Below are positions 27,167 through 36,059 of a stretch of DNA of 64,000 nucleotides, piece by piece. The position numbers were made by a program, and so were the translations under genes. Every line of letters starts with the position of its first letter. Within the stretch, counting starts at the first letter, position 1. The stretch comes from Ignavibacterium sp037440165 (GTDB lineage Bacteria > Bacteroidota > Ignavibacteria > Ignavibacteriales > Ignavibacteriaceae). Location of the stretch: the NCBI RefSeq assembly GCF_037440165.1, contig NZ_JBBIUQ010000001.1, positions 124,001-188,000 on the forward strand. Reading direction: 5' to 3'. The notes below the pieces were generated by a model. That model saw only the letters and a list, made by a program, of their open reading frames with translations. It was not told the origin of the DNA and searched no databases.

Positions 27167-27203
27167 GGGTATAAGGTATAGGGTATAAGGTATAAGGTGT
27201 AAG
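27167..27203. repeat. Short tandem repeat of GGTATAA units
   Basis: About five consecutive 6-8-bp units of the type GG(G)TATAA, the last degenerate (GGTGTAAG). They lie in the gap between the tRNA and obg. No gene is seen in 27058-27309. Confidence 0.7.
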
Positions 27204-27309
27204 TTATTTCGTATTAGGTAGGTTTTAGCTCTTAAATTCTTGTGGAGACTTTTTATTGTTTCTTCTAAAGTTTTATTAGATAAAAATTAAATACAAGCAA
27301 ATTAAATTT

Positions 27310-28302
27310 CTAAGAAGATTCACTCAAAGCATTCCAAAGGAAATCAATCAGTTTTTCGATTCCGTAACCTGATACAGCAGAAATTATAACAGCAGGTTCA
27401 GTTACTTTCTTAAATTTAATTTTTTTCATCTTTTTCAATTCAGATTCACTTAATAGATCTGCTTTGGATAATGCGACTAGAATTTTTTTCTCAACCAACT
27501 TGCGACTGTATTTTTTCAACTCATTATAAAGTATGTCAAAATCTCTCTGATAGTCATCCGAAGTAATGTCAATCAAAAACAAAAGTATTTTAGTTCGCTC
27601 AATGTGTCGTAAGAATTTAATTCCCAATCCTTTTCCTTGGTGAGCGCCTTCAATTATTCCGGGAATATCAGCCACGGTGAAACTTCTGAAATCTTTATAC
27701 TGAACAATTCCTAATACCGGCTCTAATGTAGTAAAAGGATAATCAGCAATCTTTGGTTTGGCAGCAGAAATTGAAGAAATAAGTGTTGATTTTCCTGCAT
27801 TCGGAAATCCAACTAAACCAACATCGGCAATCAATTTTAATTCAAGTATTATTCTTTTTTCTTCACCAGGTTTTCCCGGCTCAGCAAATCTCGGAGTTCT
27901 TCGTGTTGGAGTTGCGAAGTTGGAATTTCCCTTTCCACCTTTTCCGCCTTTAGCAATTAAAACTTTTTGTCCATATTGTGAAAGATCAAATAACACTTTA
28001 CCTGTATCAGCATCTTTTACGATTGTTCCGACAGGGACTTTTATAATTACATCTTCCCCATTCTTTCCATCTTTAAGTGAGCTTCCTCCAGGCTGCCCTT
28101 TGCCAGCGACATATTTTCTTTTATATCTGAAATCAAGTAATGTGGAAAGATTTTCATCTGCAATTAAACAGACACTTCCGCCATTTCCTCCATTACCTCC
28201 GCTTGGACCACCTTTGGGAACATATTTTTCTCTCCTGAAAGCAACGGCTCCGTTTCCACCATCGCCGCCTTTTACTTCAATCTCAGCATAATCAATAAAC
28301 AT
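27310..28302 (-). CDS. obg: GTPase Obg
   Basis: This 330-residue protein has the glycine-rich Obg fold at residues 1-157 (G-G-D-G-G-N-G-A-V-A-F-R-R-E and G-G-P-S-G-G-N-G-G). The G domain follows: G1 G-F-P-N-A-G-K-S (about 165-172), G3 D-I-P-G, G4 S-K-A-D and G5 S-A-V-S. It lacks a long C-terminal OCT extension. It is a cytoplasmic GTPase linked to 50S maturation and stress control. It begins 2 nt after the stop of the 515-residue acidic protein, so the pair is co-translated. Confidence 0.96.
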   Translation of the reverse strand: MFIDYAEIEVKGGDGGNGAVAFRREKYVPKGGPSGGNGGNGGSVCLIADENLSTLLDFRYKRKYVAGKGQPGGSSLKDGKNGEDVIIKVPVGTIVKDADTGKVLFDLSQYGQKVLIAKGGKGGKGNSNFATPTRRTPRFAEPGKPGEEKRIILELKLIADVGLVGFPNAGKSTLISSISAAKPKIADYPFTTLEPVLGIVQYKDFRSFTVADIPGIIEGAHQGKGLGIKFLRHIERTKILLFLIDITSDDYQRDFDILYNELKKYSRKLVEKKILVALSKADLLSESELKKMKKIKFKKVTEPAVIISAVSGYGIEKLIDFLWNALSESS

Positions 28303-28304
28303 TA

Positions 28305-29852
28305 TTATTCCTGACTAAAATATCTTGCCACAGCGTTGGTTAATAGAACTGCCTCTTTTGAAAGTTCTCCTACTTTGTAAGTAGTAAAAACAGTTTTTAA
28401 AATTTCTGCAGCTTCTTCGTAGGAGCTACATTCCGAAATCTTCTCAATCGTATTCGCAAAATCTTCACTGTCAGAGTTAAAAACGGAATCGATTATTTTA
28501 TCAATCTCTTTCTTACTTAAGTAACTGAAAATATCCTTTTCTCTTACTATGGATTTATCTTGCTGCTGTGTTTCGGATTCAACTATATTACTTTCTTCTG
28601 ATTCTTTAACATCCAGGGGAATTTTTACCAGATCTTCTTTTTCAAACTCAATGACCTCTTCAATTTCTATCTCGCCAGAAATTTCAATTTCATTCTTGAG
28701 TACTTCATTCATTTCCTGTTCGAGTTCCTGTAATGAAGAATCGATTTCATTCGATTCAGCAGGGGTTTCTTCCTGTTTTTTTAATTCCTCATCATAAAAT
28801 GATAATAACTCCTGTTCGTCCTTTTCTGAAAGAGGTTCTAAGTTTTCAGATTCATTTTCATCTTCAAGTTCTTTTTCGATGTCTTCAAGAATTTCTTCAA
28901 CATCAGAAGGAGTTTCAGTTAATTCATTTTCCGTTTCTGGATTTTCAATGATTTGACTTTCGGAATTATTTATTTCAAATTCTTGATTACCTTGCTCAGT
29001 ATCTTCATTCGAAATTGGTTGAGATGTTTCTTCCGGTTTTTGAGAAGTTTCTGGTTGCTCTGATTTTTCTGCCGGCGTTTCTACTTGTTCAATAATGGGT
29101 GCTGTTGAATAAATAACTTTTTTAACTTCTTCAATCGGAATTGGTTTTCGGATATCCTCGTGAAAAGCTCTTTTAAATTTTATTAGCTCATCAATTAGAT
29201 TTTTCTCTTTGAAGTAATTTTCAACTGCTTCAATAGTAACTGAAGATTTATTTAATGCACCAATGCTAAAAAAATCAGCAATTGAAATAAGCGCGTTATC
29301 AATCAGCTTTTGCTTATCATACTGGAAAAGTTCTCTGTCGATTTTATTAAGTATAAGTTCAAACTCTGTAACAGAGATTGTGAGGAGTTTTCTCTTTTCA
29401 AGGTAAGCTTCAATGATGTTTTTCAGATAATCGTAATAATAAATATAATTCAACATCATCTGCAGTTCTTCATTGGATATTGATTTGTTATTTCCGAAAA
29501 TCAATTTTGTAAGTGACCATTTGGGTCTTACTACATAATTAGCATTAAAGGAAACGGCCTGAAGAACAAGCTTCTGAATATCCTCTACATTAACACGCTT
29601 AGATTTTTTGATCTCCTGCGAAATCAGTTCAAAATACTTTGCGATTTTATTTCCGGTATAATCAAATATCGAATTCTGCAGAAGTTTTTTTCTATCATCA
29701 TAAATCAGAAAATTAATTTCGGCGTCAATATATTTTTTTACAGCCGGATGAATTTCCGCACCGAGCAATTTTTCAATTGTAAAAACTTCGCCGAGATTTT
29801 TAATTCTGTTAATAACAAAATCATAAATAAATTTTATTTCGTTCTGAAACAT
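28305..29852 (-). CDS. Unrecognised protein with long glutamate-rich linker, upstream of obg
   Basis: I do not recognise this 515-residue protein. Residues 1-250 are predicted mainly helical with no signal peptide or membrane segment. Residues about 255-425 form a strongly acidic, low-complexity linker rich in Glu, Ser, Pro and Thr. Residues about 430-515 form a second helical domain (Y-L-S-K-K-E-I-D-K-I-I and S-S-Y-E-E-A-A-E-I-L-K). Position 2 nt upstream of obg suggests a cytoplasmic role linked to it. Tethering of two helical domains by an acidic linker is the visible feature, and the function is unknown. Confidence 0.75.
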   Translation of the reverse strand: MFQNEIKFIYDFVINRIKNLGEVFTIEKLLGAEIHPAVKKYIDAEINFLIYDDRKKLLQNSIFDYTGNKIAKYFELISQEIKKSKRVNVEDIQKLVLQAVSFNANYVVRPKWSLTKLIFGNNKSISNEELQMMLNYIYYYDYLKNIIEAYLEKRKLLTISVTEFELILNKIDRELFQYDKQKLIDNALISIADFFSIGALNKSSVTIEAVENYFKEKNLIDELIKFKRAFHEDIRKPIPIEEVKKVIYSTAPIIEQVETPAEKSEQPETSQKPEETSQPISNEDTEQGNQEFEINNSESQIIENPETENELTETPSDVEEILEDIEKELEDENESENLEPLSEKDEQELLSFYDEELKKQEETPAESNEIDSSLQELEQEMNEVLKNEIEISGEIEIEEVIEFEKEDLVKIPLDVKESEESNIVESETQQQDKSIVREKDIFSYLSKKEIDKIIDSVFNSDSEDFANTIEKISECSSYEEAAEILKTVFTTYKVGELSKEAVLLTNAVARYFSQE

Positions 29853-29881
29853 CGTTTTACTCTTAATTCTTAGAAATGCAC

Positions 29882-29923
29882 CTGAAAAATAAAAAAATCC
29901 CGATTAAAGTATAATCGGGATTT
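29882..29923 (-). terminator. Intrinsic terminator of the sdhCAB operon
   Basis: AAATCCCGATTA (29895-29906) pairs with TAATCGGGATTT (29912-29923). Read on the minus strand the stem is followed by a run of T residues (TTTTTTTATTTTTC). It sits 31 nt past the sdhB stop. Confidence 0.85.
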
Positions 29924-29954
29924 GTAAGTTATGTTGTTAGTTAGCCGGAGTTAG

Positions 29955-30725
29955 TTATACTTCCGTTATTTTAGAAGTAAACTTTGCACGGACAAAATCG
30001 CGATTCATTCTTGCGATATTAGTTACAGAAATACTTTTCGGACATTCAGCCTCGCACGCATAAGTATTTGTACAACTTCCAAAACCAAGTTCATCCATAA
30101 CTTTAATCATTCTCTGAACTCTGATATATCTTTCTGGCTGACCTTGCGGAAGCAATCCTAGATGAGAAATTTTTGCAGAAACAAAAAGCATTGCAGATGC
30201 ATTTTTGCAAGCTGCTACACATGCTCCACATCCAATACAAGCCGCAGCATCAAAAGCTTCAGAAGCTGCTTCCTTTGAAACCGGAATTGAATTTGAGTCA
30301 GGAGCGCCGCCAGTATTTACAGAAATGAAACCGCCTGACTGAAGAATTTTATCAAAGCCTGAACGATCGACCATTAGATCTTTTATTACTGGAAACGCTT
30401 TTGCTCTGAATGGTTCAACCCAGATTGTTTCTCCGTCTTTGAAATTTCTCATATGAAGCTGACAGGTTGCAATTTTTGGTAAAGGTCCGTGTGGATGTCC
30501 GTTGATAACTAATCCGCAGGTTCCGCAGATTCCTTCACGGCAATCACTTTCAAAAACTATCGGTTCCTGATTATTGGCTTCGAGTTTATTATTCAATTCA
30601 TCAAGCATTTCAAGAAATGAAGCATCAGGTGAAACCTGAACATCATAATCAACAAAGCTGCCTACGGAGTTTGAATTTTTCTGTCTCCAGATTTTAAGCT
30701 TCAGATTTAATTTCTTTGCTTCCAT
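29955..30725 (-). CDS. sdhB: Succinate dehydrogenase/fumarate reductase iron-sulfur subunit
   Basis: This 256-residue protein binds three clusters: [2Fe-2S] by C62, C67, C70 and C88; [4Fe-4S] starting C163-I-G-C166-G-A-C169; and [3Fe-4S] with C173, C218, C224 and C228 shared across the ferredoxin part. It passes electrons from SdhA flavin to the membrane quinone site. Its ATG overlaps the sdhA stop by one base (TAATG). The succinate oxidation and fumarate reduction directions cannot be separated from sequence. Confidence 0.96.
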   Translation of the reverse strand: MEAKKLNLKLKIWRQKNSNSVGSFVDYDVQVSPDASFLEMLDELNNKLEANNQEPIVFESDCREGICGTCGLVINGHPHGPLPKIATCQLHMRNFKDGETIWVEPFRAKAFPVIKDLMVDRSGFDKILQSGGFISVNTGGAPDSNSIPVSKEAASEAFDAAACIGCGACVAACKNASAMLFVSAKISHLGLLPQGQPERYIRVQRMIKVMDELGFGSCTNTYACEAECPKSISVTNIARMNRDFVRAKFTSKITEV

Positions 30726-32698
30726 TATTTGTAACTCCTTACAGATGGTTTCACATATTCAAAAACAAGCGGTTCTTTGTGAAGTTCCCAATTACCCACA
30801 TCCTTAAATTCCCACACAGCTACATAAGAGAAATTTTCATCATCGCGTTTAGCTTCTCCATCTTCATATTGATATTCAACTCTGAAATGTCCGCCACAGG
30901 ATTCATTTCTGCGCAGAGCATCAATTGCCATCAATTCGCCGAGTTCGAAGTAATCGGCTAACCTGCCTGCCCGCTCAAGAGTTTGATTTACATCATCGCC
31001 GCTTCCGGGAATATTCACATTTCTCCAGAACTCATCTCTAAGTTGTCTGATTTCCTGAATTGCTTCTTTCAATCCTTGCTCACTTCTTGCCATACCAACT
31101 TTATCCCACATAATTCTGCCAAGTTGTTTGTGGAGATCATCAACTGTCCGTTTACCTTTTACCGAAAGTAATTTGTTGGTGACAAGTTGTTTGTGGAGAT
31201 CATCAACTGTTCGTTTACCTTTTACCGAAAGTAATTTGTTGGTGAGATCTTTAACATCTTTTGCAACTTTTTCGAACTCAGGATGATCTGTTTTGATTGC
31301 CGCTGGCTTATAGGTTGCGAGATAATCTCCCATTGTGTATGGGATCACAAAGTAACCATCAGCTAAACCTTGCATAAGCGCAGAAGCACCAAGACGATTT
31401 GCACCGTGATCAGAAAAGTTCGCTTCGCCAATAACGAATAATCCTGGAACAGTGCTCATTAAATTGTAATCAACCCAAAGTCCACCCATTGTGTAATGAG
31501 GTGCAGGATAAATTTTCATCGGAACTTCGTAAGGATTTTCTCCTGTAATTGTTTCATAAATTTCAAAAAGGTTTCCGTATCGTTCTTCAATTACTTTTTT
31601 GCCAAGCCGTTTAATTGCATCACTAAAGTCAAGATAAACAGCATCACCACCATTTACTCCACGACCTTCATCGCAAACTTCCTTTGCAGCTCTTGATGAA
31701 ATATCTCTTGGTGCAAGATTTCCAAATGATGGGTATTTTCTTTCAAGGTAATAATCTCTTTCATCTTCTGTAATATCGTTTGGATGTCTTGTATCGTTTT
31801 TCTTTTTCGAAACCCAAACTCTTCCGTCATTGCGCAATGATTCACTCATCAGTGTAAGTTTTGATTGAGATTCACCGTGAACTGGCAAGCAGGTTGGGTG
31901 AATTTGAGTGAAGCACGGATTTCCGAAGAAAGCACCTCTTTTGTGTGCGCGCCAGATTGCTGTTGCATTACAGTTCATTGCATTGGTTGAAAGAAAGAAA
32001 ACATTTGAATATCCGCCGGTTGCCAGTACAACTGCGTGTGCGGCATATTTTTCAATTTCACCGGTAACTAAATTTCTTACAACTATTCCTCTTGCCTGGC
32101 CATCAATAATTACAACATCAAGCATTTCTCTTCTGGTAAATAATTTTACTGTACCACTATCAATTTGTCTGTTAAGAGCAGACACAGCCCCAAGTAAAAG
32201 CTGCTGTCCTGTTTGACCTCGAGCATAAAAAGTTCTTGAAACCTGCGCACCGCCAAAAGAACGGTTATCCAGAAGCCCTCCGTATTCTCTTGCAAAAGGA
32301 ACACCTTGAGCAACACATTGATCAATAATGTTTCCGCTTACTTCAGCCAGGCGATAAACATTTGCTTCGCGTGCTCTGAAGTCACCGCCTTTTACTGTAT
32401 CATAAAACAATCTTAATGTTGAATCGCCATCATTCTGATAATTCTTCGAAGCATTAATTCCACCCTGAGCAGCGATTGAGTGAGCTCGTCTGGCACTGTC
32501 GTGAAATGTGAAAGCCAAAACATTGTATCCAAGTTCACCAAAACTTGCTGCAGCAGAAGCTCCTGCTAATCCGGTTCCAACTACAATGATTGTATATTTT
32601 CTTTTGTTGGCTGGATTGACAAGTTTCATGTTAAACTTGTGATTAGTCCATTTCTCAGAAATATGACCAGAGGGAATTTTAGAATCTAATTTTATCAT
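30725..32698 (-). CDS. sdhA: Succinate dehydrogenase/fumarate reductase flavoprotein subunit, with internal tandem duplication
   Basis: This 657-residue flavoprotein has the Rossmann motif V-V-G-T-G-L-A-G-A-S-A at about 39-49. The covalent-FAD histidine region is A-H73-S-I-A-A-Q-G-G-I-N, the substrate-site segment is I-H-P-T-C, and H-Y-T-M-G-G-L is present. It oxidises succinate to fumarate. Residues about 485-526 contain two tandem 21-residue copies of T-N-K-L-L-S-V-K-G-K-R-T-V-D-D-L-H-K-Q-L (about one residue different). Without one copy the length would be 636, close to the usual size. The start ATG overlaps sdhC by 4 nt. The enzyme is probably intact, but the extra copy lies in a helical region near the C-terminal domain. 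Confidence 0.95.
   Translation of the reverse strand: MIKLDSKIPSGHISEKWTNHKFNMKLVNPANKRKYTIIVVGTGLAGASAAASFGELGYNVLAFTFHDSARRAHSIAAQGGINASKNYQNDGDSTLRLFYDTVKGGDFRAREANVYRLAEVSGNIIDQCVAQGVPFAREYGGLLDNRSFGGAQVSRTFYARGQTGQQLLLGAVSALNRQIDSGTVKLFTRREMLDVVIIDGQARGIVVRNLVTGEIEKYAAHAVVLATGGYSNVFFLSTNAMNCNATAIWRAHKRGAFFGNPCFTQIHPTCLPVHGESQSKLTLMSESLRNDGRVWVSKKKNDTRHPNDITEDERDYYLERKYPSFGNLAPRDISSRAAKEVCDEGRGVNGGDAVYLDFSDAIKRLGKKVIEERYGNLFEIYETITGENPYEVPMKIYPAPHYTMGGLWVDYNLMSTVPGLFVIGEANFSDHGANRLGASALMQGLADGYFVIPYTMGDYLATYKPAAIKTDHPEFEKVAKDVKDLTNKLLSVKGKRTVDDLHKQLVTNKLLSVKGKRTVDDLHKQLGRIMWDKVGMARSEQGLKEAIQEIRQLRDEFWRNVNIPGSGDDVNQTLERAGRLADYFELGELMAIDALRRNESCGGHFRVEYQYEDGEAKRDDENFSYVAVWEFKDVGNWELHKEPLVFEYVKPSVRSYK
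31121..31246. repeat. 63-bp direct tandem duplication inside sdhA
   Basis: The 63-bp unit at 31121-31183 is repeated at 31184-31246. I find two differences between copies: one synonymous (Arg codon CGG/CGA) and one at the unit edge (Leu/Val). The length is a multiple of three, so the frame is kept. The near identity points to a recent event. Confidence 0.9.
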
Positions 32699-33372
32699 TG
32701 ATTACCTCCATAGAAAAAGAAAAAGTAAATCGGCATTGATGCAAATCCAACTGCCATAATTATTGCATAAATGGTTCCGATTTTTTTGATGAGTGGAGTA
32801 TATTTTTTATGGTTCCATCCAAATGTTTGAAAAGCACTTTGGAAGCCGTGATTTAGATGAAAACCTAAAAGAATCATTGCGATTATGTAAAGAAGAACAT
32901 ACCACCAAATTTGGAAAAATCCGACAACAATATCATAATAACGATGAGCGTCAGCAAGTTGTTGTGGGTCGTGAACATTAAATCGCCAAAAGAATGTTCC
33001 GAGATGCAAAACAAGAAAGATGAAAATGATTGAACCACTGACGAACATTGTTCTGGAAAACAATGTAGTGTTTTCTGGTGTTCCGTTCAACTGATAGCTG
33101 ACCGGACGAGCTTGTTTGTTTTCCAGCCAAAGTCTGATACCATTAAAAATATGAAAAACAAATGCTGAGAGCAGAACAAGTTCAATTACCCGTATCAGAG
33201 GTTTAATAACATCTAAAGTTTTCACATAACCATTAAAAGCGTCTGGACCGAAAAAGAGAGTTATGTTTCCTATTAAATGAAAAATAAGAAAAATTATTAG
33301 AAAACTCCCCGTTACCGCCATAATAAATTTTTTACCAAGCGAGGAGTTTGCGAAAGTTGTAAACCAGCCCAT
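32695..33372 (-). CDS. sdhC: Succinate dehydrogenase cytochrome b subunit (five-helix type)
   Basis: This 225-residue membrane protein is the single cytochrome b anchor found in Bacteroidota and Bacillus-type complexes. Five hydrophobic helices are visible, and candidate haem histidines include H32 (L-I-F-H-L-I-G-N), H about 94 (F-H-I-F-N-G), H about 140 (L-V-L-H-L-G-T) and H about 184 (G-F-H-L-N-H-G-F). It carries the quinone site. It is first in the sdhCAB operon, and its ATG is preceded by AAGGAG. sdhA overlaps its end by 4 nt. Confidence 0.93.
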   Translation of the reverse strand: MGWFTTFANSSLGKKFIMAVTGSFLIIFLIFHLIGNITLFFGPDAFNGYVKTLDVIKPLIRVIELVLLSAFVFHIFNGIRLWLENKQARPVSYQLNGTPENTTLFSRTMFVSGSIIFIFLVLHLGTFFWRFNVHDPQQLADAHRYYDIVVGFFQIWWYVLLYIIAMILLGFHLNHGFQSAFQTFGWNHKKYTPLIKKIGTIYAIIMAVGFASMPIYFFFFYGGNQ

Positions 33373-33582
33373 TAAAGAACTCCTTTTAATTCACTTAATG
33401 ATTGAATAGGAAGTTTGTTATTAAAACAAAAAATTAAAATGCGCAGTTCAAAGAGAAATGATTTTTTATTCATCAAAAGAAATCGGCAAAATTTATAATT
33501 GCTAAAACACGATAAATTCTCTGCGAAACTTAGGAAATTTTATTTTGTGTGAAAAGAGTTTTAAAATTTTTTTTTCTATTTA

Positions 33583-33612
33583 TTGAATCTAATTGATTAG
33601 TTTGTATTTTTG
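33583..33612 (+). promoter_or_regulatory. Predicted promoter of the riboswitch transcript, TTG-N19-TAnnTTTG
   Basis: TTG at 33583-33585 and TATTTTTG at 33605-33612 are separated by exactly 19 nt. Transcription would start near 33619, just before the riboswitch P1 stem at 33633. The remainder of 33373-33582 contains no gene that I can see. Confidence 0.6.
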
Positions 33613-33632
33613 CGGTAGTTCTTTTCAATGAT

Positions 33633-33885
33633 GTTTACGGTGTTCCCATCCCACAAGGGACAAGGGAAATTATAGGGAAGTCCGGTGATGTTTTATATGT
33701 CATCCTGAACTTGTTTCAGGATCCAAGATAACGAACCAAGTTGGAAATGACAATCAAACAGATTCCGGCGCTGTCGCGCAACTGTGAGTCAATGTAGAAT
33801 GCAAAATGTAGAATTCAGAATTTTTTCAATTCTACATTCTTAATTCTAAATTCTACATTGACAAGCCAGGAGACCTGCCGTAAAC
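33633..33885 (+). ncRNA. Cobalamin (B12) riboswitch aptamer with two extended variable arms
   Basis: P1 is formed by GTTTACGG (33633-33640) and CCGTAAAC (33878-33885). Core elements are the GGGAA-type segment followed by AGTCCGGTG, then ATTCCGGCGCTGTCGCGCAACTG, given here in parts (33761-33784), and the B12 box AGCCAGGAGACCTGCC (33864-33879). Two arms carry extra palindromes. One is TCCTGAA-cttgt-TTCAGGA at 33704-33722. The other is a long stem with GTCAATGTAGAAT (33788-33800) pairing with ATTCTACATTGAC (33850-33862). It regulates the BtuB-like gene, which starts 130 nt downstream. Confidence 0.92.
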
Positions 33886-33899
33886 AAGTAATAATCAAC

Positions 33900-34014
33900 C
33901 TTCGCGGGTGAGGTTAGATTAACGATGCTTTCCAATCAAAAGCTTTTCGTTTATCACTAACACAAAATCCCACGAAGTTACTTTTAATCACTTAATAATT
34001 ACAGGAGTAACTTC
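33900..34014 (+). promoter_or_regulatory. Riboswitch expression platform: RBS-sequestering hairpin versus alternative stem
   Basis: GAAGTTACT at 33974-33982 is a perfect 9-bp inverted repeat of AGTAACTTC at 34006-34014. The right arm covers the last bases of the AGGAG ribosome site and reaches 2 nt before the ATG. CTTCGCGGG (33900-33908) can pair with CCCACGAAG (33969-33977), which shares GAAG with the first arm. The two structures exclude each other, which fits translational control. Confidence 0.6.
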
Positions 34015-34015
34015 T

Positions 34016-35959
34016 ATGGAAAAATTCAAATCTCTTTTTTTTCTTTTTGCAATTTTGATTTTCTCGATTTCAGCAAAAGCACAATCGCTGCTGCCTGATT
34101 CTTTGAAAATATTTCAACTATCTGATGTTGTTGTAACTGCTACAAGAACTCCGGGCAATATTATTGAACTTGCAAATTCCATAACAGTTATTGATTCTTT
34201 AGAGATTGCTTTAAAGAATGCAAATAATTTATCAGAATTACTGAACAATGAATTTGGAATTCATTTTACTTCGCAAGGTGGAGCCGGAACTTTATCTAAT
34301 GCTTACATACGAGGAAGTAATACAAATTATGTTTTAGTTTTATTGGATGGAATGGAGTTAAACTTAAATAATGACCCTTCAGGAGTATTCGATTTTTCAT
34401 CATTCCCTGTTGATAATATTCAAAGAATCGAAATTCTCAGAGGTCCTCAATCAACATTATATGGATCTGATGCAATGGCAGGAGTGATTAACATAATCAC
34501 CAAAAAAGGTTCTGATAAACCGACATTAGGACTCAATGCTCTCGGAGGTTCATTCAACACTTACAAATTAAATGCTGCAACATCTGGAAGTACTGGTGTT
34601 TTTGATTTTTCAGTTTCATTATCACGAAACGGAAGTGATGGTTTTTCAGCGGCAAATAAAAAACATGGTAACACAGAAAATGATGGTTACCTAAAAGATC
34701 AGGTTCTATCAAACATAGGTTTTAACCTATCACAAAATGTTAATAACAATTTGCTTTTACGATTTGTTAAAGCAAAATCTGATTTGGATCAATCCGGAAT
34801 TAAAGGTGATGATCCAACATACATTTATAATCTTGAAGAGACCAATATCAATAACGAAACAAACATTAGTTTATTTGATGAAGTGTGGAATCAGAAGTTA
34901 AGTTTATCATATTTGCGAAATGTCAGAAAATATAAATTTGATGAAACGCCGAATAATCCTGCTTCATCAAGAAGTTTATACGATGGCAGAAAATTCAAAG
35001 TTGACTGGCAGAACAATTTAAGATTATCAAAAAATAATTTCATTTCAGTTGGCGCCGATTTTCAATACGACGAAGCTTCATCAGAATATTATTATTACTC
35101 GGGCTTTAATTACGAGAGTCTTCTACCAAAAGTTAATAGTAAAATTTTTGGAATGTATTTACTTGATCAGATCAAAATTGGAGAATCATTTTTTACATCT
35201 GCTGGTTTAAGATATGACAAACACAACAAGTTTGGTTCTTCGACAACTTTTCAATTAGCCTCTTCAATAGTTTTTTGGGAAACCGGAACTAAAGTTAAGG
35301 CAACAATTGGAACAGGTTACAAAGCGCCTTCGTTATTTTACCTGTTCGACCCTGCTTTTGGCAATCCGGAACTTAAGCCAGAAAAAAGTATGGGAATTGA
35401 TTTCGGCTTTGAGCAGTATTTCTGGAAAGAAAATATAGCAATAGGAACAACTTTCTTTGTTAATAACTTCAGAGAAATGTTCGGTTTTGATCCGGAAACC
35501 TTTAAAACAATAAACATTAATAAAGCTCAAACAAGCGGAATTGAATTTTATTCAACACTAAAACCAATTCAGGGCTTATTTATTAAATTAAATTATACAT
35601 TTACTAAAGCATTTGATAAATCAGATGGGATAACAAAAGAAGAAGAAAATCTGCTCAGGAGACCTGAACACAAAGCTGGTTTATTTACTGCTTATAGTTT
35701 TTCTGAAAAATTTGACTTCTCTACCGAAGCAATTTATGTCGGGGAAAGAGATGATAAAGATTTTGGAACATTCCCTGCAAAAAGAATAACATTAAGTCCT
35801 TATTTATTAATAAATCTATCTGCAAATTACACTTTAACAGATTTCATTAAATTTAATCTGAGAATTGAAAACTTATTAGACAAAGAATACGAAGAGGTTT
35901 ATGGATATGGTACACCCGGAATATCATATTACTTTGGTTTGAGCTTAAGACCATTCTGA
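34016..35959 (+). CDS. btuB: TonB-dependent outer-membrane receptor, BtuB-like (cobalamin uptake)
   Basis: This 647-residue protein has a signal peptide (1-22), a TonB box near L-S-D-V-V-V-T-A-T-R-T-P, a plug domain to about 160 (R-G-S-N-T-N-Y-V-L-V-L-L-D-G and R-G-P-Q-S-T-L-Y-G-S-D-A-M-A-G) and a beta-barrel. The C-terminus has N-L-L-D-K-E-Y, then the aromatic-ending strand (S-L-R-P-F). The preceding cobalamin riboswitch and the size point to vitamin B12 transport. ATG 34016 has AGGAG 8 nt upstream. TonB-dependent uptake across the outer membrane is expected; the specificity for cobalamin rests mainly on the riboswitch. Confidence 0.92.
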   Translation: MEKFKSLFFLFAILIFSISAKAQSLLPDSLKIFQLSDVVVTATRTPGNIIELANSITVIDSLEIALKNANNLSELLNNEFGIHFTSQGGAGTLSNAYIRGSNTNYVLVLLDGMELNLNNDPSGVFDFSSFPVDNIQRIEILRGPQSTLYGSDAMAGVINIITKKGSDKPTLGLNALGGSFNTYKLNAATSGSTGVFDFSVSLSRNGSDGFSAANKKHGNTENDGYLKDQVLSNIGFNLSQNVNNNLLLRFVKAKSDLDQSGIKGDDPTYIYNLEETNINNETNISLFDEVWNQKLSLSYLRNVRKYKFDETPNNPASSRSLYDGRKFKVDWQNNLRLSKNNFISVGADFQYDEASSEYYYYSGFNYESLLPKVNSKIFGMYLLDQIKIGESFFTSAGLRYDKHNKFGSSTTFQLASSIVFWETGTKVKATIGTGYKAPSLFYLFDPAFGNPELKPEKSMGIDFGFEQYFWKENIAIGTTFFVNNFREMFGFDPETFKTININKAQTSGIEFYSTLKPIQGLFIKLNYTFTKAFDKSDGITKEEENLLRRPEHKAGLFTAYSFSEKFDFSTEAIYVGERDDKDFGTFPAKRITLSPYLLINLSANYTLTDFIKFNLRIENLLDKEYEEVYGYGTPGISYYFGLSLRPF

Positions 35960-36059
35960 TCATTTCTGATATCGGCTTTTCAGAATTAGTATCAGATATT
36001 TTATCTTTGATTAGTCAGATATGAAAATATTTTAGAAATTTTAATTGAAAGGGAAAATA

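Noticed and set aside
27758..28291. A 177-codon plus-strand open frame opposite obg.
   Set aside because: It is antisense to the conserved Obg domain, proline-rich because of the glycine codons opposite, and has no ribosome site.
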